Part shown: piece after piece, positions 40,029 through 49,945 of the stretch
How the letters are laid out: each line of letters starts with the position of its first letter
Numbering within the stretch: position 1 is the stretch's first letter
NCBI GenBank assembly: GCA_903838705.1
Contig: CAILZL010000040.1
Location: forward strand, 1-64,000
Reading direction: 5' to 3'
Length of the DNA stretch: 64,000 bases
Origin: an uncultured Pseudomonadota bacterium
GTDB lineage: Bacteria; Pseudomonadota; Gammaproteobacteria; Steroidobacterales; Steroidobacteraceae
Position numbers and translations under genes: made by a program
The notes under the pieces: generated by a model
The model's database searches: none
Told to the model about the DNA's origin: nothing
Seen by the model: only the letters and a program-made list of their open reading frames with translations

Positions 40029-41960
40029 TTATTCCTCCTCATGAGGAATAGTCGCTTGGGCATTTTTAGCTCTCATAGATACATAGCAATAATCACCCCG
40101 CCCTAAGCGATTCCATATTATTCGCTTAAGAGCATCGATGCGACGCGCCATTGAAAGAATGTATGGATCGAAGGTAACTGCGTGTGAAACGCTACCCCCC
40201 AAACCCAGATTATTCTGAACCAACGACATAGCCGTCCAGTATCCATTTGAAAATGTGGCCTGGTGGATCGGTAAGAATCCAGCCCTCTCAGCAAGAACCT
40301 TCAATCCACGAAGTGAAAAAATATAGCGGTGGTAGGGCGCATGCCAATGAGCCCATGTAGGCCCAAACCAGTCGATCTCTCGTGAATCAAGATTCGGGGT
40401 GCTTAATACAATGACCCCCCCGGGGGACAATAGCTTCCCTAGTACATTTAGCACAGCCACGGGATTATCAACATGCTCAATACTTTGACCCAGATGAATG
40501 ACCTCAAATTTTGCACTCTGAGGCAAACATTCAACGCATCTTTCAGCAGATCCTTCCCATACTGTATGGCCTTTTGACCTTGCAATAGAGATCGCAATTT
40601 CATTTGGTTCCACACCAACAAGCTTCCAGGGCTTTTGTTTACTGATGGCCTCCATGAGGTCTGCTTCAAAGCACCCTACATCTAAGAACCGCAGTGGAGA
40701 ATTGATATTCACACCCGAGGACTCAAGAATTGAAAACAACTCTCTCAAGCCATGATCTTCATTCACTTCATTTGTGAATCTTTCAACTGGAAATCGCAGG
40801 AGAAATCTATCGAGCCCTCTTATTGCATTGTATTTTCGATATGGAGACTTACCTTCCGGGCTCAGTACATTGATTGGCGGATTTGAATAATACTTTCGGT
40901 AAAGAGCAGATAACTCTCCACTGTCGATAGCTGGGCCTACAACCGCTATTCCATGCCTTGTATCCAAATAAACATCGTTAATCCTACGATCACCGAAACG
41001 AGTATCAGGCAAACTGAACAGGAAACGATCCAGGTACCCCCCATCAATCGGGCTACGAGGGACAACAGATCTGCCAACAGGGACCTGCACTCGGGGTGGC
41101 GGGAAGCTTGCAGTATCCATGGGAAAGCAGAGTCGATCTATGCGCCTTGACCTTATTGTTGATGAACGAAGCAACTTCTTCATCTTCCATATGGTTCGCT
41201 CAATAAATGATGCCGATGAAATAAAGTCGGCGCGTGATTGCTTCACTTCTGCATGATATAGCTCCATTTGTGTACTAAGCTGACCATCTCTCACCCTGAA
41301 ACAACTTACATGACCAGGACGCTTAACAAATCGGGCATGTGCCGACATCCGAAGCCATAAATCGTAATCGCCAGCCAGCCGTAAATCCCGCCTAATTCCA
41401 CCACACGAGTCATACAGGCTTTTTCTCCAAAAAACTCCATCCTGGAACAGGATATGCCCATCCAGTAACAAAGATGTATCAACACCATCTGGCTGGGTTG
41501 CATTTGGAAATCGCCAACCATCAACTTGAACTATATCTTCGTGGTAGACGAGCTTGACAGCATCGTTATCTGCAAAGTACCGACCAACTGACTGGAGCGC
41601 CCCACTCAGAAAAAAGCCATCGAAATTCAGATAGCAATATATTTCACCTGTAGACAGTGCAAATCCCTTCGCCAAAGCATCGTACATACCATTATCGGGC
41701 TCACAGATGACTCGAGCTATCTTATGCTTGAAATCCGCCCTTTCCTGATAACTCCTGATGATTTCCATAGTTCCATCAGTTGACCCTCCATCAACTATGA
41801 TGTACTCAATGAGCGGATACTCTTGGGAAAGCACAGACTCGATGGCCTCTGCTATATGCTGGCAACCATTAAATACAGGTGTAACAACAGAAATCCACGG
41901 CAATGCAGAACCGGTTCTGGCTGTAGCAATTTTCGAAGCACTATCAGTCACATTGCACAT
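40029..41960 (-). CDS. Fusion: GT2 glycosyltransferase plus SAM methyltransferase
   Basis: 643 residues. N-terminal GT2 domain (about 20-250): ISVVTPVFNGCQHIAEAIES, IIVDGGSTDGT, and CYLNFDGFFLSGAL where related enzymes have LNSDD, so the second metal Asp is missing. A linker of about 140 residues follows. The C-terminal class I methyltransferase (about 405-600) has FLDVGCFEADLMEA, VGVEPNEIA, IHLGQSIEHVDNP and LSPGGVIVLSTPN. It probably adds and methylates a sugar, perhaps capping a glycan. The linker could hide a third domain. Confidence 0.85.
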   Translation of the reverse strand: MCNVTDSASKIATARTGSALPWISVVTPVFNGCQHIAEAIESVLSQEYPLIEYIIVDGGSTDGTMEIIRSYQERADFKHKIARVICEPDNGMYDALAKGFALSTGEIYCYLNFDGFFLSGALQSVGRYFADNDAVKLVYHEDIVQVDGWRFPNATQPDGVDTSLLLDGHILFQDGVFWRKSLYDSCGGIRRDLRLAGDYDLWLRMSAHARFVKRPGHVSCFRVRDGQLSTQMELYHAEVKQSRADFISSASFIERTIWKMKKLLRSSTIRSRRIDRLCFPMDTASFPPPRVQVPVGRSVVPRSPIDGGYLDRFLFSLPDTRFGDRRINDVYLDTRHGIAVVGPAIDSGELSALYRKYYSNPPINVLSPEGKSPYRKYNAIRGLDRFLLRFPVERFTNEVNEDHGLRELFSILESSGVNINSPLRFLDVGCFEADLMEAISKQKPWKLVGVEPNEIAISIARSKGHTVWEGSAERCVECLPQSAKFEVIHLGQSIEHVDNPVAVLNVLGKLLSPGGVIVLSTPNLDSREIDWFGPTWAHWHAPYHRYIFSLRGLKVLAERAGFLPIHQATFSNGYWTAMSLVQNNLGLGGSVSHAVTFDPYILSMARRIDALKRIIWNRLGRGDYCYVSMRAKNAQATIPHEEE

Positions 41961-42002
41961 GCAACCGCGAACTTCGCACTAAGCGAGTAAAAAATTGCGC
42001 CA

Positions 42003-43367
42003 TCAGATACCACCAGTCAAAATACATTCATGAATATCATCTGCGACCTCTTTCCAGCTCCTAAGGGATGCATCGACGATCTGAGCTTGACGTTGTTTGC
42101 GGTACGCTGAGTCAACAACCAGCCTGCGCACACATGCATGTATGCTGCTTACATCAAGTGGATCAATATATTCAGCTAGATGCCCGCAAACTTCGGGCAT
42201 AGACGTTACATCAGACGTAACACATACCTTACCAAACCAGGCCGACTCACCTATTGGTAACCCCCATCCCTCAGTCAGACTAGGCATCGCAGTAAACAAA
42301 CAGTTTGAATAGAGCCAAGCAAGCCCCTCATCAGAAACCGCATGCATCACAGTGACATGGCCAGCCAACTTATAACTTGACTCAAGGTACTTTTCAAAAT
42401 CAACACCGCCTCTGCCATACTTGCCCGCAAAGACAAGTCGAGGCACTAAACCGCCAAGCTCATCAATCAGCAACTCCCAAGTTTTAAGCAAAGCAATACA
42501 GTTCTTCCGATGCTCAATAGTTCCCACGCATAGTACAAACCCCCTGCTTTCAAATGACAATATTTCTGGCTGGGCTGGAACAGGGACACCGCGATCAAAA
42601 CCCATAAATTCATGTGCTAGCGCAACCGCTGATGCATTTACGTCATACCCATGCTGCCTCGCATATTCCCCTAGTGCCTTAGCTGTCCAACGAGAAACCG
42701 CAATAAAGGCAGAGGTATATTCAAAAGAAGCCATCAACCATGTCGAGAAATCATTTAACTCTTTTGCAGTGAAATATTGAGGGTGCGACACTGGAATCAA
42801 ATCATGGATTAGCTGGACAAACTTGCCACCATTAATGTAGTGCGATCTAGCAAAGTCTCCGACTTTCGGATGCAACCATGAAGACCCCATACAGACATAG
42901 CAACTATCATCAGGCAAGACATCCAAACCAGAAACAGTGATACGGTCATATGCCCCGCTTTCTCTACCTCTAACCTCCAGACCCAAAGCTTTTAACCTTG
43001 CAGGAAACAAAAAGGCTGACAAATATACATCAGCTTTTTTTAACGCCCTAACTGGCTTGCTGCTATATCGCCGTAAATAACTTTTTACTTGCGCCTTAGT
43101 CGGAAAAATAGCTGATGGCGACAACAGCCCCAACTCAAGCAAAAGCACCTCAGGATCTAACTCGGATCCTGCCAATCTTTCATTAGGGTCATACTCGTAC
43201 ATTCCCTTCCTAAGGTAGTCGTAGTAAACACACCGTATTACGTCACCGCCGCACTTACGAGACAATATATTTGTAATGCATAGCTGGACGCGTTGAATAC
43301 CAGTCAACCTGCTGTAACGGGATGCATAATGGACAATGTCAGTGACATCAAAATAAATAAGCGACAT
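42003..43367 (-). CDS. Glycosyltransferase family 1/4
   Basis: 454 residues. GT-B fold: N-terminal acceptor domain, then FIAVSRWTAKALGEYA, VLCVGTIEHRKNCIALLKTW and the nucleotide-sugar motif PSLTEGWGLPIGESAWFGK with the paired glutamates. It resembles mannosyl or rhamnosyl transferases of O-antigen loci. Same strand as the genes on both sides; the acceptor is unknown. Confidence 0.87.
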   Translation of the reverse strand: MSLIYFDVTDIVHYASRYSRLTGIQRVQLCITNILSRKCGGDVIRCVYYDYLRKGMYEYDPNERLAGSELDPEVLLLELGLLSPSAIFPTKAQVKSYLRRYSSKPVRALKKADVYLSAFLFPARLKALGLEVRGRESGAYDRITVSGLDVLPDDSCYVCMGSSWLHPKVGDFARSHYINGGKFVQLIHDLIPVSHPQYFTAKELNDFSTWLMASFEYTSAFIAVSRWTAKALGEYARQHGYDVNASAVALAHEFMGFDRGVPVPAQPEILSFESRGFVLCVGTIEHRKNCIALLKTWELLIDELGGLVPRLVFAGKYGRGGVDFEKYLESSYKLAGHVTVMHAVSDEGLAWLYSNCLFTAMPSLTEGWGLPIGESAWFGKVCVTSDVTSMPEVCGHLAEYIDPLDVSSIHACVRRLVVDSAYRKQRQAQIVDASLRSWKEVADDIHECILTGGI

Positions 43368-43456
43368 TATGAACCTTTAGCAGAGCGAACATTTAGATTG
43401 AATTGACAGCATTAGCAACCCCCGACATGGATGATTTAGCGCCCATCCATTCAAAA

Positions 43457-44281
43457 TTATTCAGTCAATTCGCCATACCTTGCCTCAGCACTCTCCAAAT
43501 GCAAATTTAATCCCAACTTACACCACTTCGACTTATTCACTATGGTTTCTTGCAGAAAATGGTCATTTGGGTTGATGCCAGTGGGCTTTCTTTGATTGTG
43601 ATGAATATGTATGGTTAACGCAGCGAACTTGAGATTTCTGCGCTTAACACCCGCATTGTATAGCCGCTGAGCAATTTCGTTATCTTCACGACCCCACCCT
43701 GTCATTCGCTCATCAAATCCATTCACTTTTACCAAATCAGACTTCCAGAATGCTTGATTACTTCCACGAATCGCCTTTTGATGAGAATGCACTTGTTGAT
43801 AAATCAGCCAACTTAATAAGGGAATCCGCAGCAAATGTCGCCGACGCTTAACATCGCCTGTAAAGAACCCCAGATCAATGATTTTTTGTCTCAACATTCG
43901 CTGCGCCTGTGTCGGGCCGGTCAGCAAACGTACACCCTGAATAAAATAGCCAGTACGAGCCGCAGCTTTGTGATCAGCGATAAATTGCTGGTGCAGCACC
44001 ATATCCCCATCGATGATGATGATGTACTCACCAGTCGCAGCGACTATCGCACGATTCCTTGAACGCGCCAAACGAAAGCCCGCATCTTCTTGCCAGATAT
44101 GCCGGACAGGAACAGGCACTCGTGCCGCCCACTCCGCCACGAGTGCCGCAGTATCTTCTCGTGAGCCATCATCTGCCACAAGGATTTCATCTGGAAATTC
44201 GCTTTGACGTGAGATACTCATAAACACTAGATCCAGCGCTTCTTTCCAATTGTAGGTCGTTATGATTAGACTGGTCTTCAT
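43457..44281 (-). CDS. Glycosyltransferase family 2 with galactosyltransferase-type C-terminus
   Basis: 274 residues. SLIITTYNWKEALDLVFMS, VADDGSREDT and the DxD site IIIIDGDMVLH mark the GT-A domain. The C-terminal MTGWGREDNEIAQRL matches the GWGxED block found in beta-1,4-galactosyltransferase-like enzymes. Likely an LPS or capsule sugar transferase. Confidence 0.87.
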   Translation of the reverse strand: MKTSLIITTYNWKEALDLVFMSISRQSEFPDEILVADDGSREDTAALVAEWAARVPVPVRHIWQEDAGFRLARSRNRAIVAATGEYIIIIDGDMVLHQQFIADHKAAARTGYFIQGVRLLTGPTQAQRMLRQKIIDLGFFTGDVKRRRHLLRIPLLSWLIYQQVHSHQKAIRGSNQAFWKSDLVKVNGFDERMTGWGREDNEIAQRLYNAGVKRRNLKFAALTIHIHHNQRKPTGINPNDHFLQETIVNKSKWCKLGLNLHLESAEARYGELTE

Positions 44282-44399
44282 TTACTAATTAACTTCGACT
44301 TCAGAATTCAATAATTTTTAATATGCTATTTATCACTTCAATAACACTTCACATTACTTAAATGCCGCAGCAGACCGCATACTGATCTGCTTGAATTAT

Positions 44400-45275
44400 A
44401 TGCCACCAGATTACAAAGCACCTTTTCCTATACACCATAGCGCATACCCAACCGCCAGCAATAACCATTTTCCCATCACCCTGCTGGTCATGACTTACAA
44501 CGAGGCGTCGAACATTGCCCGTTGTCTTGACAGCGTACCCTTCGCGGCCGAAAAAATCGTAGTGGATTCCGGGAGCACCGATGATACTGCCATGATCGCG
44601 CAGCAACACGGTGCTCGGGTAATCCATCAGCCCTGGCTGGGTTTCGGGGCGCAGCGAAACTTCGCAAGTTCCCAATCCCGGCACGACTGGATTCTGTTTC
44701 TGGATGCCGATGAGGCGCTTACACCCGAGCTGGCTGCTGAATTACAAGCCAAGCTCCCGCAACTGATGGCTTCGGATTCAGCAGCCGGAATCATTGTTCG
44801 TACCGCCGAATTCATGGGCAAGCCCATGCGCTGGTACAAGCTGATGGCGCGCGAGCGCAAGGCACGTATCTACCACCGGCAACGGGCAAGCTGGTCGGAA
44901 TCGCGAGTCCATGAATCATTGCGATATTCCGGCACCGCAGTCACGTTTCATGCCCCGTTCATTCATTATCTCAATCCGACCCTGGTGCACCATGAGCTGA
45001 AATATCTGCGCTATGCAGAGCTGAAGGCGCTCGACTGGCATGACAGAAAGCGCAAGGCCAGAGTCTTCGAATGGCCACTGGTCTTTCTGGCTACGTTCAT
45101 CAAGGATTATTTCCTGAGACTTGCCTTTCTCGATGGCGCACGTGGTTTTGCCGCCGCTTGGCTGGCCGCAAATTATGCGTTATATAAACGGTTGCGGTAT
45201 TTCGAAATGCGCGAGTTTCCAGACTCGATAAAACTCGCCAGTCAGGAACTGCAAAAACACAATCTGGAACGCTAG
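44400..45275 (+). CDS. Glycosyltransferase family 2, WaaE/LgtF-like
   Basis: 291 residues from the ATG at 44400; a TTG nine bases upstream is also open. Motifs are LLVMTYNEASNIARCLDSV, VVDSGSTDDT, QRNFA and ILFLDADEALTPEL, then SESRVHESLRYSG. This pattern is typical of LPS-core beta-1,4-glucosyltransferases. It reads opposite to the three preceding transferase genes. Confidence 0.85.
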   Translation: MPPDYKAPFPIHHSAYPTASNNHFPITLLVMTYNEASNIARCLDSVPFAAEKIVVDSGSTDDTAMIAQQHGARVIHQPWLGFGAQRNFASSQSRHDWILFLDADEALTPELAAELQAKLPQLMASDSAAGIIVRTAEFMGKPMRWYKLMARERKARIYHRQRASWSESRVHESLRYSGTAVTFHAPFIHYLNPTLVHHELKYLRYAELKALDWHDRKRKARVFEWPLVFLATFIKDYFLRLAFLDGARGFAAAWLAANYALYKRLRYFEMREFPDSIKLASQELQKHNLER

Positions 45276-45284
45276 AGCGCGAAC

Positions 45285-45965
45285 TTACGGCAGCAATTCC
45301 CGCACCGAATTGACTGTCGGAAACTCGGGGATATGCCGGGCAGGTCGCGTCGAATCAGGCTGAGCCACCGCAAACAGCTGACCTATCCCATACGCCCGGG
45401 CCGCGCGCAGCACAGGCAGATTGTCATCTGCAAACAGGGCCTGTTCACGCATCAGTCCTATATGTTTTTCGAGCCGGGTCCAGAAGCCCGCTTCCTCTTT
45501 GGGATAATCCAGACTGTGCGAAGACACCACTTCATCCAGATACTTCTCAAGACCCGTGTGCTGGAATTTAACCGCGCAGGCATCCAGATGTGCATTAGTA
45601 ACCAGCACCACGCGCCGCCCCATCTGGCGAACTGTGACAAGGAATGACTCAGCACCCGGCAGGAAGCGGATGTGCTCACGCGCTTCGTGTTTCAGAGCGG
45701 CAATGTTCAAGCCCAGCTGCTGACTCCAGTGATCAGTGCAATACCACTTGAGCGTCCCCTGATGCGCGGCGAAGCGAGGTCGCAGCTCGGCCTGCGCCTC
45801 ATGCAGCGCCAGCCCGCGCGCCGCGCCATACTGCTGAGGAATGAATTCGGTCCAGAAGTAATTATCAAAGCGCAAATCCAGCAGAGTGCCATCCATATCC
45901 AGCAACACGACCTGAATACGGGTCCAGTCGGGTCTTGCTGTTTGATTCTGCGCAGATAAGGTCAC
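45285..45965 (-). CDS. yrfG: GMP/IMP 5'-nucleotidase, HAD superfamily
   Basis: 226 residues, GTG start at 45965. HAD motif I is VLLDMDGTLLDLRFDNYFW, motif II is VLVTNA and motif III/IV is YPKEEAGFW...LFADDN. The LDLRFDNYFW extension is characteristic of YrfG, which dephosphorylates GMP and IMP. Confidence 0.85.
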   Translation of the reverse strand: MTLSAQNQTARPDWTRIQVVLLDMDGTLLDLRFDNYFWTEFIPQQYGAARGLALHEAQAELRPRFAAHQGTLKWYCTDHWSQQLGLNIAALKHEAREHIRFLPGAESFLVTVRQMGRRVVLVTNAHLDACAVKFQHTGLEKYLDEVVSSHSLDYPKEEAGFWTRLEKHIGLMREQALFADDNLPVLRAARAYGIGQLFAVAQPDSTRPARHIPEFPTVNSVRELLP

Positions 45966-46044
45966 GACACGCTCTTTGGTAATAATCTGTGTCTAGCATC
46001 GCATACCCGCAGAGGGTATTTCATGGCGAAATGTCAGTCGCGTT

Positions 46045-46911
46045 ATGATGCCCGCCCCTTTCCGAGTCAGCACAATGTCCGCCAGCCGCCTGCCCGATCC
46101 CGCCCACCCCAGCCCAGACCTGCTCAAGGCCGTGCTCGACATCGCACAACAGGCCAGTCGCGCCATCATGGAAATTTATGCAGGCGATTTTGCTGTGGAA
46201 AACAAGCAGGATGATTCGCCCCTGACGCTTGCTGATCGTGAAGCGCACCGCATTATCACCAGCGGCCTGCAAGCACTGACCCGGGGGATTCCGGTACTGT
46301 CTGAAGAATCGAAGGCACAGGATCATGAGTTTGCCACCCGCCGTCACTGGCAGACGTTATGGCTGGTCGATCCGCTGGATGGCACACGGGAATTCATCAA
46401 GCGCAATGGCGAGTTCACGGTCAACATTGCACTGATTCACAACCACCGTCCGACACTGGGCGTGGTGACCTTACCTGCGGCTGACATGGCCTACAGCGGC
46501 GCGGCTGGCCTTGGCGCGCACCGGACAGACAAACAGTCATCAGTGGTTATACATACCCAGTGCCCCGCACGGCCTGTACCCATCGTTGTTGGCAGTCGCT
46601 CACATCGGGGTGATTCGCTGGATGCGCTGCTTTCCAGACTGGGTGAACATGAACTCTGTGCGGTTGGCAGCGCACTTAAATTCTGCCGGGTCGCAGAAGG
46701 AGCTGCCGACTTCTACCCGCGACTGGGCCCGACTTCTGAATGGGATACCGCAGCCGGACAAGCCGTGCTGGAAGCAGCAGGCGGACAAGTGCTGGATTTG
46801 CAGGGTATGCCGCTGAGCTATAACCGGCGCGATACGCTGCTGAACCCGAACTTCATGGCAGTGGGTGATCCTGCTTTCAACTGGCAGCCATTACTGGGGA
46901 CCTCATGCTGA
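46045..46911 (+). CDS. cysQ: 3'(2'),5'-bisphosphate nucleotidase
   Basis: 288 residues from the ATG at 46045; an ATG at 46075 would also suit the family and neither has a clear ribosome binding site. Inositol-monophosphatase fold with metal sites LSEES, WLVDPLDGTREFIKRN and the C-terminal TSEWDTAAGQAVLEAAGG. It removes PAP. A PAPS-using step elsewhere is implied, because the cysH here looks APS-specific. Overlaps the next gene by 7 bp. Confidence 0.92.
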   Translation: MMPAPFRVSTMSASRLPDPAHPSPDLLKAVLDIAQQASRAIMEIYAGDFAVENKQDDSPLTLADREAHRIITSGLQALTRGIPVLSEESKAQDHEFATRRHWQTLWLVDPLDGTREFIKRNGEFTVNIALIHNHRPTLGVVTLPAADMAYSGAAGLGAHRTDKQSSVVIHTQCPARPVPIVVGSRSHRGDSLDALLSRLGEHELCAVGSALKFCRVAEGAADFYPRLGPTSEWDTAAGQAVLEAAGGQVLDLQGMPLSYNRRDTLLNPNFMAVGDPAFNWQPLLGTSC

Positions 46912-47396
46912 GTCTGCCGCTGTTATTAGTGATCATCGGTTTCGCTGTCATCGCTATGTTCTGGCAGAGCAGTCTGGGGGCACGCGAACTGGCCAATCGC
47001 GCGGCACAGAACGCCTGTTCACGTCAGCAAGTGCAATTTCTGGATGGCACAGTTGCGTTTGCACGTATCTCACTGACGCGTGATGCAGGACGACTCGCAC
47101 TGCGTCGCACCTATGTGTTCGATTACAGCACAGCCAGCATTGAACGCTGTCAGGGCTTTGTGATGCTGCTGGGACAGCGCGTCGAATCCATCGGATTTGC
47201 CCCGGATCATGATGCGGATCATCCCTCTGAAATCCGGCTTGCCGAGCCTGCTGTCGAGAATGACAAAAACACACCGGACAGATATCAGGACAGCAAGGTG
47301 CTGGACTTGGCCGAATGGCGCAAGCGACGCCTGAGCAAACCTGTCGATTCCCGCCCCGAACCGGAAGACAGCAACTCCGGTGACCAGGGCTGGTAA
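46905..47396 (+). CDS. DUF3301 small membrane protein
   Basis: 163 residues. One N-terminal membrane helix (LPLLLVIIGFAVIAMFW), then the family block RELANRAAQNACSRQQVQFLDGTVAF. The C-terminal 60 residues are polar and probably disordered. Function unknown; it starts inside the end of cysQ, so it is co-translated. Confidence 0.82.
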   Translation: MLSLPLLLVIIGFAVIAMFWQSSLGARELANRAAQNACSRQQVQFLDGTVAFARISLTRDAGRLALRRTYVFDYSTASIERCQGFVMLLGQRVESIGFAPDHDADHPSEIRLAEPAVENDKNTPDRYQDSKVLDLAEWRKRRLSKPVDSRPEPEDSNSGDQGW

Positions 47397-47455
47397 CTGT
47401 CTGCCTTAACCCGCAAAATTGGTTACAGTATGCGCACATTAACCGAGCTGCATTG

Positions 47456-47710
47456 ATGAACGATCAGGAAGACTCAACCGGCCAGACTGGCGGGGAAGCC
47501 AGTAACGTGGAATCCCTGACGTTCAAGCGTCTTGAAAGATTGCGCGAACTGCGCATCGAACACCGTGATCTGGATGATGTCATTCATCGCCTGCAGATGG
47601 ACCTGTATGTCAACGAAGTGCAATTACGCCGCCTTAAAAAACGCAAATTGATGCTCAAGGATCAGATCGCCCACATGGAAAGCGAATTGATCCCCGACCT
47701 CAATGCCTGA
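47456..47710 (+). CDS. DUF465/YdcH-like small coiled-coil protein
   Basis: 84 residues from the ATG at 47456. Almost wholly helical and charged, with the block EHRDLDDVIHRLQ followed by LRRLKKRKLMLKDQI, which is the YdcH signature region. Function unknown. It lies 18 bp upstream of the channel gene. Confidence 0.8.
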   Translation: MNDQEDSTGQTGGEASNVESLTFKRLERLRELRIEHRDLDDVIHRLQMDLYVNEVQLRRLKKRKLMLKDQIAHMESELIPDLNA

Positions 47711-47728
47711 CGGCGCATCCGTCTCAGC

Positions 47729-49039
47729 ATGCAGCAACTGATCACCAATATCGGAACCGGCATCGACCAGTTCAGCAATGGGCTCGGATTGCTGCAACTT
47801 GCTTTGCTGGCCATCATCATTCTGGTCGCGGTGGCACTTGGACGCTGGCTGCGACAGTCATCCGCCATGCGGCGAGTCGTTGCGCAGACAGGACTGCGTT
47901 ATCGCCTGCTGGAAGCACTGTATATCGTCACGCCACACCTGCTGGCCTTGCTGCTCACCGTCACCAGCGCCGGATTCCTGCATGTACTCAAGCAATCGCC
48001 CATCCTGCTGGATCACAGCCTTTCGCTGATTGCGCTGCTGTTGCTGGTACGACTCGCGGTATATGCCTTTCGTGTTTCCGCAGGCGAAAGGGCACCCATC
48101 AAGGGCTGGGGCAATACCATCAGCCTGCTGATCTGGATCGCCTTGTCCCTGCATGCACTGGGCTGGTTTGAGCCGATGGTGGTGGCACTGGACAGTTCTG
48201 CCATTCAGGCAGGTTCGGTGCGTATCAGTATCTGGTCAATCATCAGAGTGCTGTTCACCGTCACCCTGTTTGTACTGGGCGCCATCTGGGTCTCGCGCTG
48301 GATCGAACGTCGTCTGATGTCCATAAACAGCGTCGCTATCAGCATGCGCATCGGACTATCCAAGTTCATTCATGCGGCACTGGTTGCTCTGTCGGTACTG
48401 CTTGGACTCAATGCCTCGGGCCTGGATCTCACCACGCTGAATGTCCTGACCGGCGCAATCGGCATTGGTCTGGGATTCGGCCTGCAATCCATTGCCTCCA
48501 ATTTTGTCAGCGGCTTTGTGCTGCTGATGGACCGTTCAATCAAACCCGGTGATGTCATCAGCTTCAGCGGTACTGCCGGTACTACCAGTGAAAATTTCGG
48601 CTGGGTGGAAGAACTGCGCGGACGCTATGTAGTAGTACGTGACCGTGATGGTGTCGCCACGCTGGTGCCCAATCAGCATCTGATTACCAATCCCGTCATC
48701 AACTGGAGTTACAGCGATCCGCGTGTACGACTGAAATTACCGGTACGGGTCAGTTACGACAGTGACCCCGAACTGGCACTGGCCATTCTGCTTGAGGCAG
48801 CTGACAACCAGTCGCGTGTTTTGCGCGATCCTGTGCCCGTATCCCGGCTGATCGGCTTTGGTGACTATGGCTTTGATCTGGAACTGCGCTTCTGGATCAG
48901 CGATCCACAGGAAGGCGTGCACAATGTGCGTTCCGATGTGAACCGGTCTATATGGAAACTGTTCCAGCAACACGGCATCCGCATTCCCGTTCCGCAGCAG
49001 GACATCAGATTGCACTCCACAAACCCGACACGCTCATGA
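47729..49039 (+). CDS. MscS-family mechanosensitive ion channel
   Basis: 436 residues. Four to five N-terminal membrane helices. The pore helix contains GAIGIGLGFGLQSIASNFVSG, and the beta domain has IKPGDVISF, VVVRDRDGVATLVPNQHLI and NWSYSDPRVRL. It opens under hypo-osmotic shock to release solutes. Its stop overlaps the arfB start (ATGA). Confidence 0.93.
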   Translation: MQQLITNIGTGIDQFSNGLGLLQLALLAIIILVAVALGRWLRQSSAMRRVVAQTGLRYRLLEALYIVTPHLLALLLTVTSAGFLHVLKQSPILLDHSLSLIALLLLVRLAVYAFRVSAGERAPIKGWGNTISLLIWIALSLHALGWFEPMVVALDSSAIQAGSVRISIWSIIRVLFTVTLFVLGAIWVSRWIERRLMSINSVAISMRIGLSKFIHAALVALSVLLGLNASGLDLTTLNVLTGAIGIGLGFGLQSIASNFVSGFVLLMDRSIKPGDVISFSGTAGTTSENFGWVEELRGRYVVVRDRDGVATLVPNQHLITNPVINWSYSDPRVRLKLPVRVSYDSDPELALAILLEAADNQSRVLRDPVPVSRLIGFGDYGFDLELRFWISDPQEGVHNVRSDVNRSIWKLFQQHGIRIPVPQQDIRLHSTNPTRS

Positions 49040-49479
49040 GCGGTATCGTCAGCGACTTGCTGGATGAACTTGCCAGACTCGGCGTGCCCGAAACAGCGCT
49101 GCAACTGCGCATGATTCGCGCCAGCGGCCCGGGTGGTCAGAACGTCAACAAGGTATCCACTGCCATACAACTCAGCTGTGATCTGCAAGCCTGCGAACTC
49201 AGTGAACTGGCCAGAGCACGGCTGAAAATCATTGCAGGACGACGCATCAACAGTGAGGGCATGCTCGGTATCACTGCGCAGCGTCTGCGCACTCAGGAAC
49301 AGAACAGACGCGACGCGCTGGAAAGATTATTGGAGATGGTCACTGAAGCGCGCATCGTGCCCAAGCTGCGTCACGCCACCAGACCCACCAGGGCTTCAAA
49401 ACTGCGCCGTCTGGATGCCAAGCAACAGCGCGGTCAGCACAAACTGACCAGGCGCAAAGTCATCCACCACGATGACTGA
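49036..49479 (+). CDS. arfB: Alternative ribosome-rescue peptidyl-tRNA hydrolase
   Basis: 147 residues from the ATG at 49036. RF-1-like domain with the catalytic GGQ in ASGPGGQNVNKVSTA. The C-terminal tail, KQQRGQHKLTRRK, is the basic segment that enters the empty mRNA channel of stalled ribosomes. It overlaps the mscS-like gene upstream and the PIN gene on the other strand at its 3' end. Confidence 0.93.
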   Translation: MSGIVSDLLDELARLGVPETALQLRMIRASGPGGQNVNKVSTAIQLSCDLQACELSELARARLKIIAGRRINSEGMLGITAQRLRTQEQNRRDALERLLEMVTEARIVPKLRHATRPTRASKLRRLDAKQQRGQHKLTRRKVIHHDD

Positions 49480-49945
49480 TTGAAAAGTCTTCACTGCGCA
49501 GCCATTCCGTCACTTGCTGCACGCTCATGACCTGCACACCGAACCGTAGGGCACGTCCGGCCACACCCAGGACAGCCTTGTCCCGCGAGACCAGCACCGC
49601 GCCGGCATGATGCGCCAGCGCCAGAAAGTGCTGATCATCCGGATCGCGACAGCGCGGAAATCCGGCCGGCAGCATCAGATTCTGTAAGGTGAAGCCGTCA
49701 GGCAGCTCGGGTTGCCAGGTTTGTGACTGGTATTGAGCCAGTATGGACATCTGCCGGTCGGCATCCAGTTTCAAGGCGGGATAGCCCAGCACCCTCCGCA
49801 GCTCACACAGCGCGGGCGGATGAGTGACAAGCAGAATGTTTCCGGCTGAAAGTTCGCTGTTCAGCAAATTCAAGGAGATATCGGCAAAAACCAGCCAATC
49901 CAGTACCACGTTGGTATCCAGCACCAGTCTCCTGATCGTGCTCAA
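49460..49945 (-). CDS. PIN-domain protein, putative toxin-like nuclease
   Basis: 161 residues, TTG start at 49945; an in-frame stop two codons upstream excludes a longer protein, and AGGTGA lies just upstream. Acidic metal-site residues are in VLDTNVVLDW, CRDPDDQHFLALA and LVSRDKAVL. The family (DUF132-type PIN) is often called a toxin component, but no antitoxin ORF is adjacent, so that role is unproven. Confidence 0.85.
   Translation of the reverse strand: MSTIRRLVLDTNVVLDWLVFADISLNLLNSELSAGNILLVTHPPALCELRRVLGYPALKLDADRQMSILAQYQSQTWQPELPDGFTLQNLMLPAGFPRCRDPDDQHFLALAHHAGAVLVSRDKAVLGVAGRALRFGVQVMSVQQVTEWLRSEDFSISHRGG

Noticed and set aside
49460-49945. Toxin-antitoxin pair with the PIN protein
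   Set aside because: No small antitoxin ORF is adjacent on the same strand; neighbours are arfB and a coiled-coil gene.
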